DNA from: Lactarius indigo
Lineage: Eukaryota; Basidiomycota; Agaricomycetes; Russulales; Russulaceae
Reading direction: 5' to 3'
Assembly (NCBI GenBank): GCA_025766275.1
Contig: JAFKAC010000093.1
Location: 124,001-188,000 of the forward strand
DNA length: 64,000 bases
Shown one piece after another: positions 34,092 through 42,622 of this stretch. Both the position numbers and the translations under genes were made by a program. The notes beneath the pieces are model-generated. The model saw nothing but the letters and a program-made list of their open reading frames with translations. It was not told where the DNA came from and made no database searches. The stretch's first letter is position 1. The number at the start of each line of letters is the position of its first letter.

Positions 34092-34727
34092 TGGGACAGG
34101 GAGTACTGTTTCCTGTCTCCTCCTAAAGAAACGTCGAAGACGCTGACGAACGTTCGCAATTATGCGAGGCAGTTTGAAGAAAATGGAAGGTGGTAATAAT
34201 GTGACGACATGTTACGACGACCGCGAAGCGCTAAGTCGAAGGTGATTGGAGAGTCCGATCAAGCAAGACCAATACACAGTGATTGTTTCACACTGCGCGA
34301 GGCTGCGGCGATAACGGAACACTCAGGAATGGGGTAAGGAAATGTGTAGAGCCACAAGGCTGTCTGCCTCAGTCTCCTCGACCTATTGGCTGCCTCTCAC
34401 GCCGAAGTGCTCTCAAACTTTTCTGTTTACTTCACGTACAGCTGTCGCAGGCTAGGCCTGGCCGGCTTCTCTTCCACTTGCAGCTTATCTGGCGTGGTGA
34501 CCAGTTCTGCAAGCAGTACCCAAACGTTCTACTGATGACCAGATAGAACGCCTGTAGGCAAGCACAATCTATGCCGACTTTACGGACAATAGAGTTGTAC
34601 CAAGATAGCGCAGATTCTGCGTACGAAGGTCCACAGGCAAAGAGTGAGGTGGATAACACAAGGGACTTGTGGTCGTCAACCACCTAGAGGGGAAAACGCC
34701 GGTAAGAGTAAAGGGCGTGTGAAAAGG

Positions 34728-34737
34728 AACTTGTCCT
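34728..34737 (-). promoter_or_regulatory. Gypsy-2 primer-binding site (self-priming)
   Basis: On the minus strand AGGACAAGTT lies two bases after the 5' LTR. Its complement, AACTTGTCCT, lies in that LTR (minus strand of 35005-35014), about 30 nt downstream of the TATA box at 35045-35052. The same two-base gap and geometry are seen in Gypsy-1. Confidence 0.68.
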
Positions 34738-34739
34738 AA

Positions 34740-35514
34740 TGTAGCGGTATGACTTATCGCTTACAACTAGACCAAGGTGAAAGTTAGCGAACTGAACTGG
34801 GATCACACCCAAGCCTAGCGCGGAGACAAGTCACGCGCCGAACGTACTGGCACAGCGGAGAGTAGACACACGTGAGGACTTTATTCAAGTCCAAGGGTCA
34901 GGTGATCACGCTGTGGCACGCTGAGTGGAGAACCAAGAGGACAAGTTAACATTGGAGAAGTAAGGGAAGTACAAGGGATATACGCACCTGAGTGGAGAAC
35001 CAAGAGGACAAGTTGGTTCCACTCAGGACGCTACATGAGGGTTTATATACTATGCTGCGGCTGAGTTCGAATTACTATAGAACCTTGTTACTAAAAGTAC
35101 AGGTAATAGTAATGAGTCAGACGCTGACGCGTCGTGTCTAATAATAGCGTTATCTATTGTGCTGACTGATGCACAGTCATCAACGCTGACGGAACAATGA
35201 CGTGTCCTTATCTGTGAGTCTTAACCCTATAACAACGTAGTCTAGAACTATCTAGAATGTTCCCTTCTTATCGTCCAATGAGAAACTACTTTACTAATGA
35301 GGAAAGTGACCTAAAGGGGTAACACCCGATGAGGAAGTTACTATCCCAGGGTCACGTGCTTGTGGGTGCACATGTTGGCATCACGTGACTAACCATCTTA
35401 TCATATCTAATGATAAGGCCTTGGATGTTTGATGCAACGTTGGACCTTCATATCTCTACCAAATAAATCCGTAAAAATACAGAAAAATAAGGCGAAAATA
35501 GAGCGTCCATGACA
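34740..35514 (-). repeat. Gypsy-2 5' LTR
   Basis: 775 bp. Contains the minus-strand TATA box near 35045-35052 and the predicted RNA start near 35014. Differences from the 3' LTR: GGCACGCTG against GGCATGCTG, TTACTATCC against TTACTGTCC, and CGTCCATGACA against CGTCCGTGACA. Confidence 0.95.
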
Positions 35515-35519
35515 CTTGG

Positions 35520-36042
35520 AGCCGGCACCTCTCTCCTTGATCGATACAAAGTCTTGAGGCGCCAGGACTTGAGTGTCAAGACAAGTGTAATTGCCCCTCA
35601 TGTACGTGGCCAGCGGAATAAATCATTGCCCTGGTTTTGGACAATGGACATTCAGAGAGATGCCGACATTGGGGAATGGATGGAAGACTGTGCGTAGCTC
35701 TCTGTTCACACACACTCAAACAATATAACGCTCTATACAGTCTACCGAGTACATTGGCTTCGGGCAAAAGCTCAAAAGATGCGATGGATAGAAGAACTTC
35801 AGTGTCTTCAAGTTGAGATGGAGTCCGCTGTCAGGTTTTTTAGGCATCAAGAGCAATTTTGGCAAGCAAAGCAGGAGCTCCTTGAGCCCCAGTCACAGTC
35901 AGGGCATGCTGCGTGGGCAGCCAAACAGAGTGCAATGTGGTGCTCGATGGCTATTCAGGCAGAGTCCAGGTTTACTGCTTTACTCAGGAGTAATCTGCCT
36001 CCTGAGTTTGCTAAAGTTCTACGGCTGCAACCAAGTAGATGA
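35520..36042 (+). pseudogene. KDZ transposase, C-terminal part
   Basis: Resumes after the Gypsy-2 duplication in the phase left at 27502. It reads LLDRYKVLRRQDLSVKT and GQRNKSLPWFWTMD, then (after an intron at about 35694-35749) VYRVHWLRAKAQKMRW, a conserved end motif of KDZ transposases. The long helical tail follows (LQCLQVEMESAVRFFRHQ), ending at TAG 36040-36042. With this part the transposase is complete from cysteine cluster to C-terminus. I saw no stop inside its exons other than those brought by the two Gypsy insertions. Confidence 0.85.
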
Positions 36043-36540
36043 GTTTAATAACTTTCGCATAGTGCTGCCGATTAGCTATCGGTAGTCAGTGGGAGCTTAA
36101 AACTACAATTCCTTTAGAAATAAATCTGTTTCATTCCCTCATTTACAATTAGGCCTGCTATATAGTCTCCAACGGAAAGTCAGAGTTATCTCTATAAAGG
36201 GAAACAGATTGGATGTTTTGCTTCACTGCAGCTAGCCATGAGTCACCGGTAGGTGTTTGTGGCTTGGGCTGCCGGTGGAGGGTCTCTGCTAACGACATTC
36301 TATTAGCACATAGCTGGCGGGAGGGCTGCCGATATATGGGCTTGTGACAGGCATGTGCCACAGGCATTTCCTCACACAAGCAACAGAAACTTCAAATGGA
36401 GATGTCTCGGAGTCATGTGCATGATGCAGCATGGGCGTATACTCACTTAAGATCATCAGCACTCATCGGCAGCTCCCGAAGGCAGCTTCTTAAGCATAGA
36501 GATTCCATTCCATTTGCGCATCAATTCACATCCGCATACC
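36043..36540 (+). other. Intergenic stretch, no gene supported
   Basis: About 500 bp between the transposase stop and gene D. It contains CTGCCGA/TCGGCAG copies near 36065, 36331 and 36467 and no convincing exon on either strand. Confidence 0.6.
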
Positions 36541-37766
36541 ATGTCCACTGAAATCGGCACCTCCATACTAGACGCTGCACTCGCCTACATTGGCCAGAGA
36601 ATATCCATTATCCTTCTCAAACCTGCCGATATTGACAAAAACTATATCGGTGTTGAAGCGCAGAACTAACAAGCAAAGGGTTAAGCTGGGCAGCTAGAGA
36701 CAGACAAGTTACTTCAGAGGTAGAAGGAACTCTAATACCATTACTACACACCTAGAGACAGACAAGTTCTATAGAACGTCTTATAAGTAAAGGTGAAAAG
36801 GTAAGGTAGAAGGAGGGAACTTACACTTCAGAGGTAGAAGGAACTCTGAAGTGTAGAGGCGAAAACAGCAGTCCTTATATACAGGACGCTTAGCTAATAA
36901 TGGTCTGTGCGCACTGGTGACCCAAACACAATACAGGTGGTCTGTGCGCCAGAGGGAGAAATGCCATTGGATGGCAGAGAACAATAACTGCCTAAAGCAG
37001 ACAATACCGGTATCTTAACAATAGAAAGAACAATAAGAACCATATATAGGTCTTAACAATAAAGATAAACAAAAGCGGTCCGTATGAGTCCGGAGTGTCC
37101 ATAAGTCCATAGGGGACAGATACCGTATATAGTATGTGGGCTGACTCAATCAGATCCCACGAGACATGTGACTTTAACAGTCGCGTCTCAACAATCGGCA
37201 GCTTACACAAGGAAGTGGTAAGCATTACTCAATGTGCTAGGAATATCTTTTCACCAGAAATTGGACTTAGCTTGCTGCTGTATGGATTATTGGCCTTCTG
37301 TCGTCTAGCGGCAGCTCCCCTCAAGTGCCAGAGTTGGTCAGGATTGCCTTTCGTGGGTTTTCAGACATTAGGAACCCAGGGTCCTATATGGCTCCCAAAG
37401 CAAACCAGCAGCTAGAGGGAATGTTCCAGGCAGCTGGCATTCCTCAATTTAATTTTACAGAGTGGTGGAAATTTGAAGGGGAGACAATGAAAGAACCATT
37501 CGATGTCCGTGAGGAGGTAGTAGTGGGGTTGCTGCGTGCTCTAGAGATGGTATGTACCTCGTTTCATTTACTGATCCTCAAATTAACCAGTGCTGTAGCA
37601 GGAAGCTAGCACGCAACTTCGCGCTAGAATAGTAGGGAAATTCAAAGAAGCACAGGAACTGGTCAAGGAAATTGAGAACCAGGTTAATTCCCTTTACGAT
37701 ACGATCTCCAATGGTTTTGAGAGTCTTGAGGGAGAGGCCTCTCGTTTGGAAGAAAACATGGGTTAA
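36541..37766 (+). pseudogene. KDZ accessory gene D: small coiled-coil protein, interrupted by a copia-type solo LTR
   Basis: ATG 36541 opens an exon (MSTEIGTSILDAALAY...) that is cut after 36 codons by a 543-bp solo LTR. Beyond it the frame continues to a GTAAGC donor near 37216. After an intron comes a good coding block at about 37311-37548 (QVPELVRIAFRGFSDIR, FNFTEWWKFEGETMKEPF), then an intron (about 37549-37602) and a C-terminal exon with a coiled coil (KFKEAQELVKEIENQVNSLY), stop TAA 37764-37766. The phase across the second intron is not perfect, so that junction or an indel there is uncertain. The family is not recognised. It belongs to the KDZ element by position and by its TCGGCAGCT-bearing exons. 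Confidence 0.5.
36651..37193 (-). repeat. Solo LTR of the copia family in gene D
   Basis: 543 bp; the minus strand reads TGTTGAGACGCGAC to TTCAACA. Flanked by ATCGG (36646-36650 and 37194-37198). It is very similar over its length to the copia 3' LTR at 48952-49488, so the family of the outermost element has also inserted into the innermost one. Confidence 0.93.
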
Positions 37767-37801
37767 TGAGAATTATATTTCTATGTCTTCGTGAAAATCA
37801 A

Positions 37802-38314
37802 CTACAGTTTTCCATCCCCCCCTGCTAAGACATCTACCAAAACCATCTCATTTTCCAAATCACTCAAAAGGTCTTCCAATTTTTCTTTCCTTATCACCTT
37901 CCACTTTTTCAGGAAGCCAGCATTAGATCTGGCTTTTGAAAGCCATTCCGCAGAAACACCCTTTGGAGGGTCCTGTGTTGTGTTAGCTTCGGCAGATCAG
38001 ATGACATTCCAAATCACCTTATCTATGAGCTTTTGAATCACAGGTTGTAAGAGCACCACATTTTTTGGGACCTCACTAAAACCTCCGTTGGAGGGCCCTG
38101 TCATTTCCCTCTGATGTCGACCTGCATCAGAATCTGTTTCACTGAGGAATGAAACACCCTTCCAGAATTCAGAGCGCATCTACAGGCATTGGTTTAGTGC
38201 CCTGGTTAGGCATTAGTTTGATCCACACACTGCCTCCTTAAAGTTGTTCTCCTCTAACTCAGAGACATGCTTTTGTATCTCTGAATTGTTTCCCTGCATG
38301 GTAGATGGAAGCAT
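37802..38314 (-). CDS. KDZ accessory gene E: small helical protein
   Basis: ATG at 38314 (or 38299). Three exons are proposed, joined by introns at about 38180-38228 and 37953-37998 (GT-AG). They read SEIQKHVSELEENNFKEA, then RSEFWKGVSFLSETDSD and VVLLQPVIQKLIDK, then DPPKGVSAEWLSKARSNAGF and EKLEDLLSDLENEMVLVD, ending at TAG 37802-37804. Total about 120 residues, charged and mostly helical. It is convergent with gene D, with 35 bp between the stops. No family recognised; the two splice junctions are inferred from phase and composition only. Confidence 0.45.
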
Positions 38315-38324
38315 GTTTCAGCGA

Positions 38325-38765
38325 CACAATCAGGTGCTGCCGATAAGCTCGCAGTGACCCAATAAGTTTCTGCCGATAAACTTACAATGGCCCAATCAGG
38401 TGCCGCCGATAAGCTCGCGGTGGCCTATCAGTTGCTGCCCATAAACCTGTTGCTGCTGATCAAGTTGCAGTGGCCCAATCAAGTGCTACCGATAAAATTA
38501 CAATGGCCCAATCAGGTGCTGCCGATAAACTTGCACCAGCCTAATTAGGTGATGCCGATAAACTTTGCGGTAGCCCAATAGCCCAATCAGGTGCCGCCGA
38601 TAAGCTCACGGCAGCCTAATCAGATAATGGCCATAAGCTTGCCATGGCCCAATCAGCAACTTTTGATATATTTGGAATGGTCCAGTCAGGTGCTACCGAT
38701 AAGCTTGTAGCAGCCTACCCGGTGATGCAATAAACTCATAGCTGCCCAATCAGACGCTGCTAGGA
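38325..38765 (+). repeat. Degenerate ~35-bp minisatellite of CTGCCGATAA...GGCCC units
   Basis: About a dozen imperfect units of the form CTGCCGATAA-N9-TGGCCCAATCAGGTG, head to tail. Each carries the CTGCC-N13/14-GGCCC module of the subterminal arrays, in the orientation of the left array although it lies near the right end. No coding potential. Confidence 0.8.
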
Positions 38766-38925
38766 GAAATGCTGTGATGGCCTGTATTATATACCCACAC
38801 TAGCTGCCGACAGAACCCGAACGCTCTGATAGGACAGTTGACAATATATCTGCATGGGCCATGATTACAGACCTGCATATGTGCTCTGTACTGCCTCCCC
38901 CTGGATCTACTACCAGCTCTATTCC

Positions 38926-40312
38926 ATGTCAACATCCATGCTCGGTCTAACCAAAGATGAACAAACTCTTCACCACCATGCCGCTATGCTCAAAAATGGG
39001 CTAGAAGCATACCGCACATGCACACACCAAGATGAAATAAAGTGGAAGAATTTATTGAGAGCACACTTGGTATCCTAGTGTGCTTTCCATCTGCTTCTAC
39101 AAGCTAAGCTCAGATATTTCTAGAGAGAATCGATGAACTATTTTGTTGATGCGAATACAAGAAGTCCCACACCTCCCCGTGTTCACCCACTCCTATTGAG
39201 CCTTGCTTTGATGTTCAACGAGTCTGAAACCTCCCTGAACATGAGAGCTGTCTCTGAGGATAATCCAAAGGTGTTAAGTAGCAACTATTATACTTCACCC
39301 AAAGATCTTCCACCGCTGGACATACATCTACCTGGTCAAAATGGTATGGTACTGTTCTCTGATGTTCATGGGTCTCTACTTACATCGGCAGCTTCCTGTG
39401 GCGAATGTATGGTACCTAAGCTTCAAGAAGGTTCGGCGATGGTAAGCAATGTAGCAATGAGTATCCCGTCGGCAGCTTCCGTTCTGGAATCTATGGCACC
39501 TGAACCTCAAGACGATTCAACAGAGGTTGACCATTCAATAGTCACTATTCCTAGCAATGGGAAGAAGCAGCAGTGTGCTGCTGGTGGCGGTCTTCGGAGT
39601 GAGTCCCATATTTTATCCCACAGATGCACTGAGAAATAAAATTGCTGCCGAAGAAATTGTCACAAGATCGGCAGAAAAACAGAAAGCTGCCGATGACTGT
39701 ACTAAAGCAATCACCGGTACTATGCCAAAGAGACAAGATAATGGAAACGTAAGTGATTGGATTGAAACATAAAGCTGGCCCAAAGATCCAAGATCTATTA
39801 TTCCTGCAGGTTCTACACGACACTCCAAATACCTGTAGTTCAAAGGTAGCTAGGCTACGAGATAAAGCCAAGGGTAAGATGGCTAAGCACACAAACCCGC
39901 CAAAGGGAGATGGGCCAAATGTCAGGGACGAGGGGAAGCAGTCCAAGACAGTGTTTATAAAGGACAAGCCTTCGCCCCAAGAAGAGAACGCCGATGAAAG
40001 CAGGGAGGAAGGCAATGAGCCAGCAATCTCATGTGTGTTCACTGAAGTTTACATCTGGTTTTACACTCATCGTGCATACTGTCAGTTCGAGGCGAAGACA
40101 ACAATAGTGTCGTCAGAGACCTAGAAAAAGAGGTCCAGGCTCTGAAAAGTAGATGCAAGGGGCAAGACAAGATGATTGAGGACCTGAAATCGAGATGTGA
40201 GACACATGAGAGGGTCCTTGAGATGCTTCAGCAGGAAATTGTGCAGCTTCATGACGGCCAGAAGACTCTAAATACCATGTATGATGGAAAGAGCTATGAT
40301 CTCATGCCATAA
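38926..40312 (+). CDS. KDZ accessory gene F: protein with C-terminal coiled coil
   Basis: ATG 38926 starts MSTSMLGLTKDEQTLHHHAA. A GT-AG intron (about 39071-39120) joins in phase to RESMNYFVDANTRSP. A long Ser/Pro-rich exon follows to about 39600, then exons around 39627-39748, 39810-40036 and 40088-40312. The last exon is a clear coiled coil (RDLEKEVQALKSRCKGQDKM, then HERVLEMLQQEIVQLHDGQ), stop TAA 40310-40312. The junctions between 39600 and 40090 are approximate, and one apparent intron near 39600 would be only about 25 nt, so an alternative splice is likely. A CRGEDNNS segment begins the coiled-coil exon. Family unknown. It is the last gene before the right subterminal array. Confidence 0.5.
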
Positions 40313-40379
40313 CTATAGTTCAAGTAGACCCTGTGGCTATTGCGAGTGTAATCAGGTTCATCAGCATCAATCATACATG

Positions 40380-42200
40380 CCGATTATGGGCCCACACGAG
40401 ATATATGCTCGGCAGCCGTCGCTACCTACTGTGGGCCATTACGAGCTAATCGGCAGTAGCACAAATGCCTTCCTATGGGCCCAGACATGTATATTGTCAG
40501 ATACATGATAGGTTGAATGCGAGCTCATCGGCAGAATATACAAGTGGCCATCGTAGGCCAATACAAGCTAGTTGGCAGAATACATGCATGGCTGCCATGG
40601 GCCCACACAAGATATATGTTCGGCAGCCGTCGCTACCTACTGTGGGCCATTACGAGCTAATTGGCAGTAGCACAAATGCCTTCCTATGGGCCCAGACATG
40701 TATATTGTCAGATGCATGATAGGTTGAATTGGGCCAATGCGAGCTCATCGGCAGAATATACAAGTGGCCATCGTAGGCCAATACAAGCTAGTTGGCAGAA
40801 TACGCGCATGGCTGCCATGGGCCCACACGAGATATATGCTCGGCAGCCGTCGCTACCTACTGTGGGCCATTACGAGCTAATTGGCAGTAGCACAAATGCC
40901 TTCCTATGGGCCCAGACATGTATATTGTCAGATGCATGATAGGTTGAATTGGGCCAATGCGAGCTCGTCGGCAGAATATACAAGTGGCCATTGTAGGCCA
41001 ATACAAGCTAGTTGGCAGAATACGCGCATGGCTGCCATGGGCCCACACGAGATATATGCTCGGCAGCCGTCGCTACCTACTGCGGGCCATTACGAGCTAA
41101 TTGGCAGTAGCACAAATGCCTTCCTATGGGCCCAGACATGTATATTGTCAGATACATGATAGGTTGAATTGGGCCAATGCGAGCTCATTGGCAGAATATA
41201 CAAGTGGCCATCGTAGGCCAATACAAGCTAGTTGGCAGAATACGCGCATGGCTGCCATGGGCCCACACGAGATATATGTTCGGCAGCCATCGCTACCTAC
41301 TGTGGGCCATTACGAGCTAATTGGCAGTAGCACAAATGCCTTCCTATGGGCCCAGACATGTATATTGTCAGATACATGATAGGTTGAATTGGGCCAATGC
41401 GAGCTCATCGGCAGAATATACAAGTGGCCATCGTAGGCCAATACAAGCTAGTTGGCAGAATACATGCATGGCTGCCATGGGCCCACACGAGATATATGCT
41501 CGGCAGCCGTCGCTACCTACTGTGGGCCATTACGAGCTAATTGGCAGTAGCACAAATGCCTTCCTATGGGCCCAGACATGTATATTGTCAGATACATGAT
41601 AGGTTGAATTGGGCCAATGCGAGCTCATCGGCAGAATATACAAGTGGCCATCGTAGGCCAATACAAGCTAGTTGGCAGAATACATGCATGGCTGCCATGG
41701 GCCCACACGAGATATATGTTAGGCAGCCGTCGCTACCTACTGTGGGCCATTACGAGCTAATTGGCAGTAGCACAAATGCCTTCCTATGGGCCCAGACATG
41801 TATATTGTCAGATGCATGATAGGTTGAATTGGGCCAGTGCGAGCTCGTCGGCAGAATATACAAGTGGCCATCGTAGGCCAATACAAGCTAGTTGGCAGAA
41901 TACGCGCATGGCTGCCATGGGCCCACACGAGATATATGCTCGGCAGCCGTCGCTACCTACTGTGGGCCATTACGAGCTAATTGGCAGTAGCACAAATGCC
42001 TTCCTATGGGCCCAGACATGTATATTGTCAGATACATGATAGGTTGAATTGGGCCAATGCGAGCTCATCGGCAGAATATACAAGTGACCATCGTAGGCCA
42101 ATACAAGCTAGTTGGCAGAATATACACATGGCTGTCATGGGCCCACATGAGATACATGTTCGGCAGCTGTCGCCACCTGCTATGGGCCATCACAATATCA
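40380..42200 (+). repeat. KDZ right subterminal tandem array (220-bp units)
   Basis: Eight to nine units; exact 220-bp spacing is seen at 40661, 40881, 41101, 41321, 41541, 41761 and 41981, and the first unit is shorter. Each unit contains five modules of about 44 bp of the form GGGCC-N14-GGCAG, the reverse complement of the left-array module. Variation between units is often at CpG: TCGGCAG/TTGGCAG, TACGCGCATG/TACATGCATG, GCCGTCGC/GCCATCGC, CTGCGGGCC/CTGTGGGCC. Frames of 92 codons on the plus strand are repeat artefacts. Confidence 0.92.
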
Positions 42201-42615
42201 TCGGCAACAGCACAAGCTTGGTCTTATGTGCACATCGTCGGCCTACACAAAGCTCTTGTTCGGCAGCTTTCCTGCTTGCCCTGGGCCATTACAATTGCAT
42301 CGGCAGCAGCAAATGCCAGTCCTATGGGCCCATACGTGTATATTGTCAATGACATTGCAATTTAATTCTGGGCCAATACAAGCTCATTGCCAGATACCCC
42401 CCATTTGTCCTGGGCCTATACATGGACCTTGTGCAGTTTCCCTATATGTGTTTGGTTGGCCCATACGATGCCTATACAGAATACATATTCATGGGCCCAT
42501 ACATCTATATGCGCTTAAGTCACACAATGGGCCCACGTGGGCTTTGCCGATGCGCTTGTGAAATTGTCACATGGGCTCTGCCGAGTACAATGACCCAAAT
42601 CTGCATCATGGGCTC
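42201..42615 (+). repeat. KDZ right subterminal diverged modules and terminal inverted similarity
   Basis: Irregular copies of the TGGGCCCA/TCGGCAG modules continue to the end of the element. The last 48 bp (42568-42615) are the partner of 2368-2415, with CACATGGGCT at the same offset from the end. No gene. Confidence 0.65.
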
Positions 42616-42622
42616 GTGAAGA
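42616..42622. other. Target-site duplication of the KDZ element, right copy
   Basis: GTGAAGA, matching 2361-2367. From the next base the LTR-X frame continues (GAA GAG TCA AAC AAA TGG). Confidence 0.8.

Larger units (their letters stand above)
27503..35514 (-). mobile_element. Gypsy-2: intact-looking chromodomain Ty3/gypsy LTR retrotransposon
   Basis: 8,012 bp between duplications CTTGG (27498-27502 and 35515-35519). Two 775-bp LTRs differ at three positions noticed by eye, two of them CpG transitions. On the minus strand the order is LTR, PBS, ORF1, gag, pol with chromodomain, LTR. The pol frame has no stop over 1223 codons, so this is the best candidate in the window for a functional element. 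Its LTR family is also present as the solo LTR in gene B. Confidence 0.95.
2368..42615 (+). mobile_element. KDZ (Kyakuja-Dileera-Zisupton) DNA transposon carrying TET/JBP and accessory genes
   Basis: A 40,248-bp element with a 7-bp target duplication, weak terminal inverted similarity and large subterminal arrays on both sides. It contains a recognisable KDZ transposase with its CxC2-type cysteine cluster, a TET/JBP dioxygenase and at least five further multi-exon genes. Four LTR insertions (about 17.2 kb with their duplications) lie inside, leaving a core near 23.0 kb. KDZ elements physically linked to TET/JBP genes are known from Agaricomycetes (work of Iyer, Aravind and colleagues), and Zisupton-type elements are known to have long complex subterminal regions. 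New here are the precise ends, the full accessory gene set and the array architecture. The transposase gene is broken by two retrotransposons, so this copy could now move only in trans. Confidence 0.85.

Noticed and set aside
2416..42200. Tandem arrays as CRISPR or centromere-type satellite
   Set aside because: Units are long, without spacers, belong to a eukaryotic transposon, and lie symmetrically inside its ends.
40465..42365. 92-codon repeated frames (MAVAQMPSYGPRHVYCQ type)
   Set aside because: By-products of the 220-bp array, identical except for CpG-type changes.
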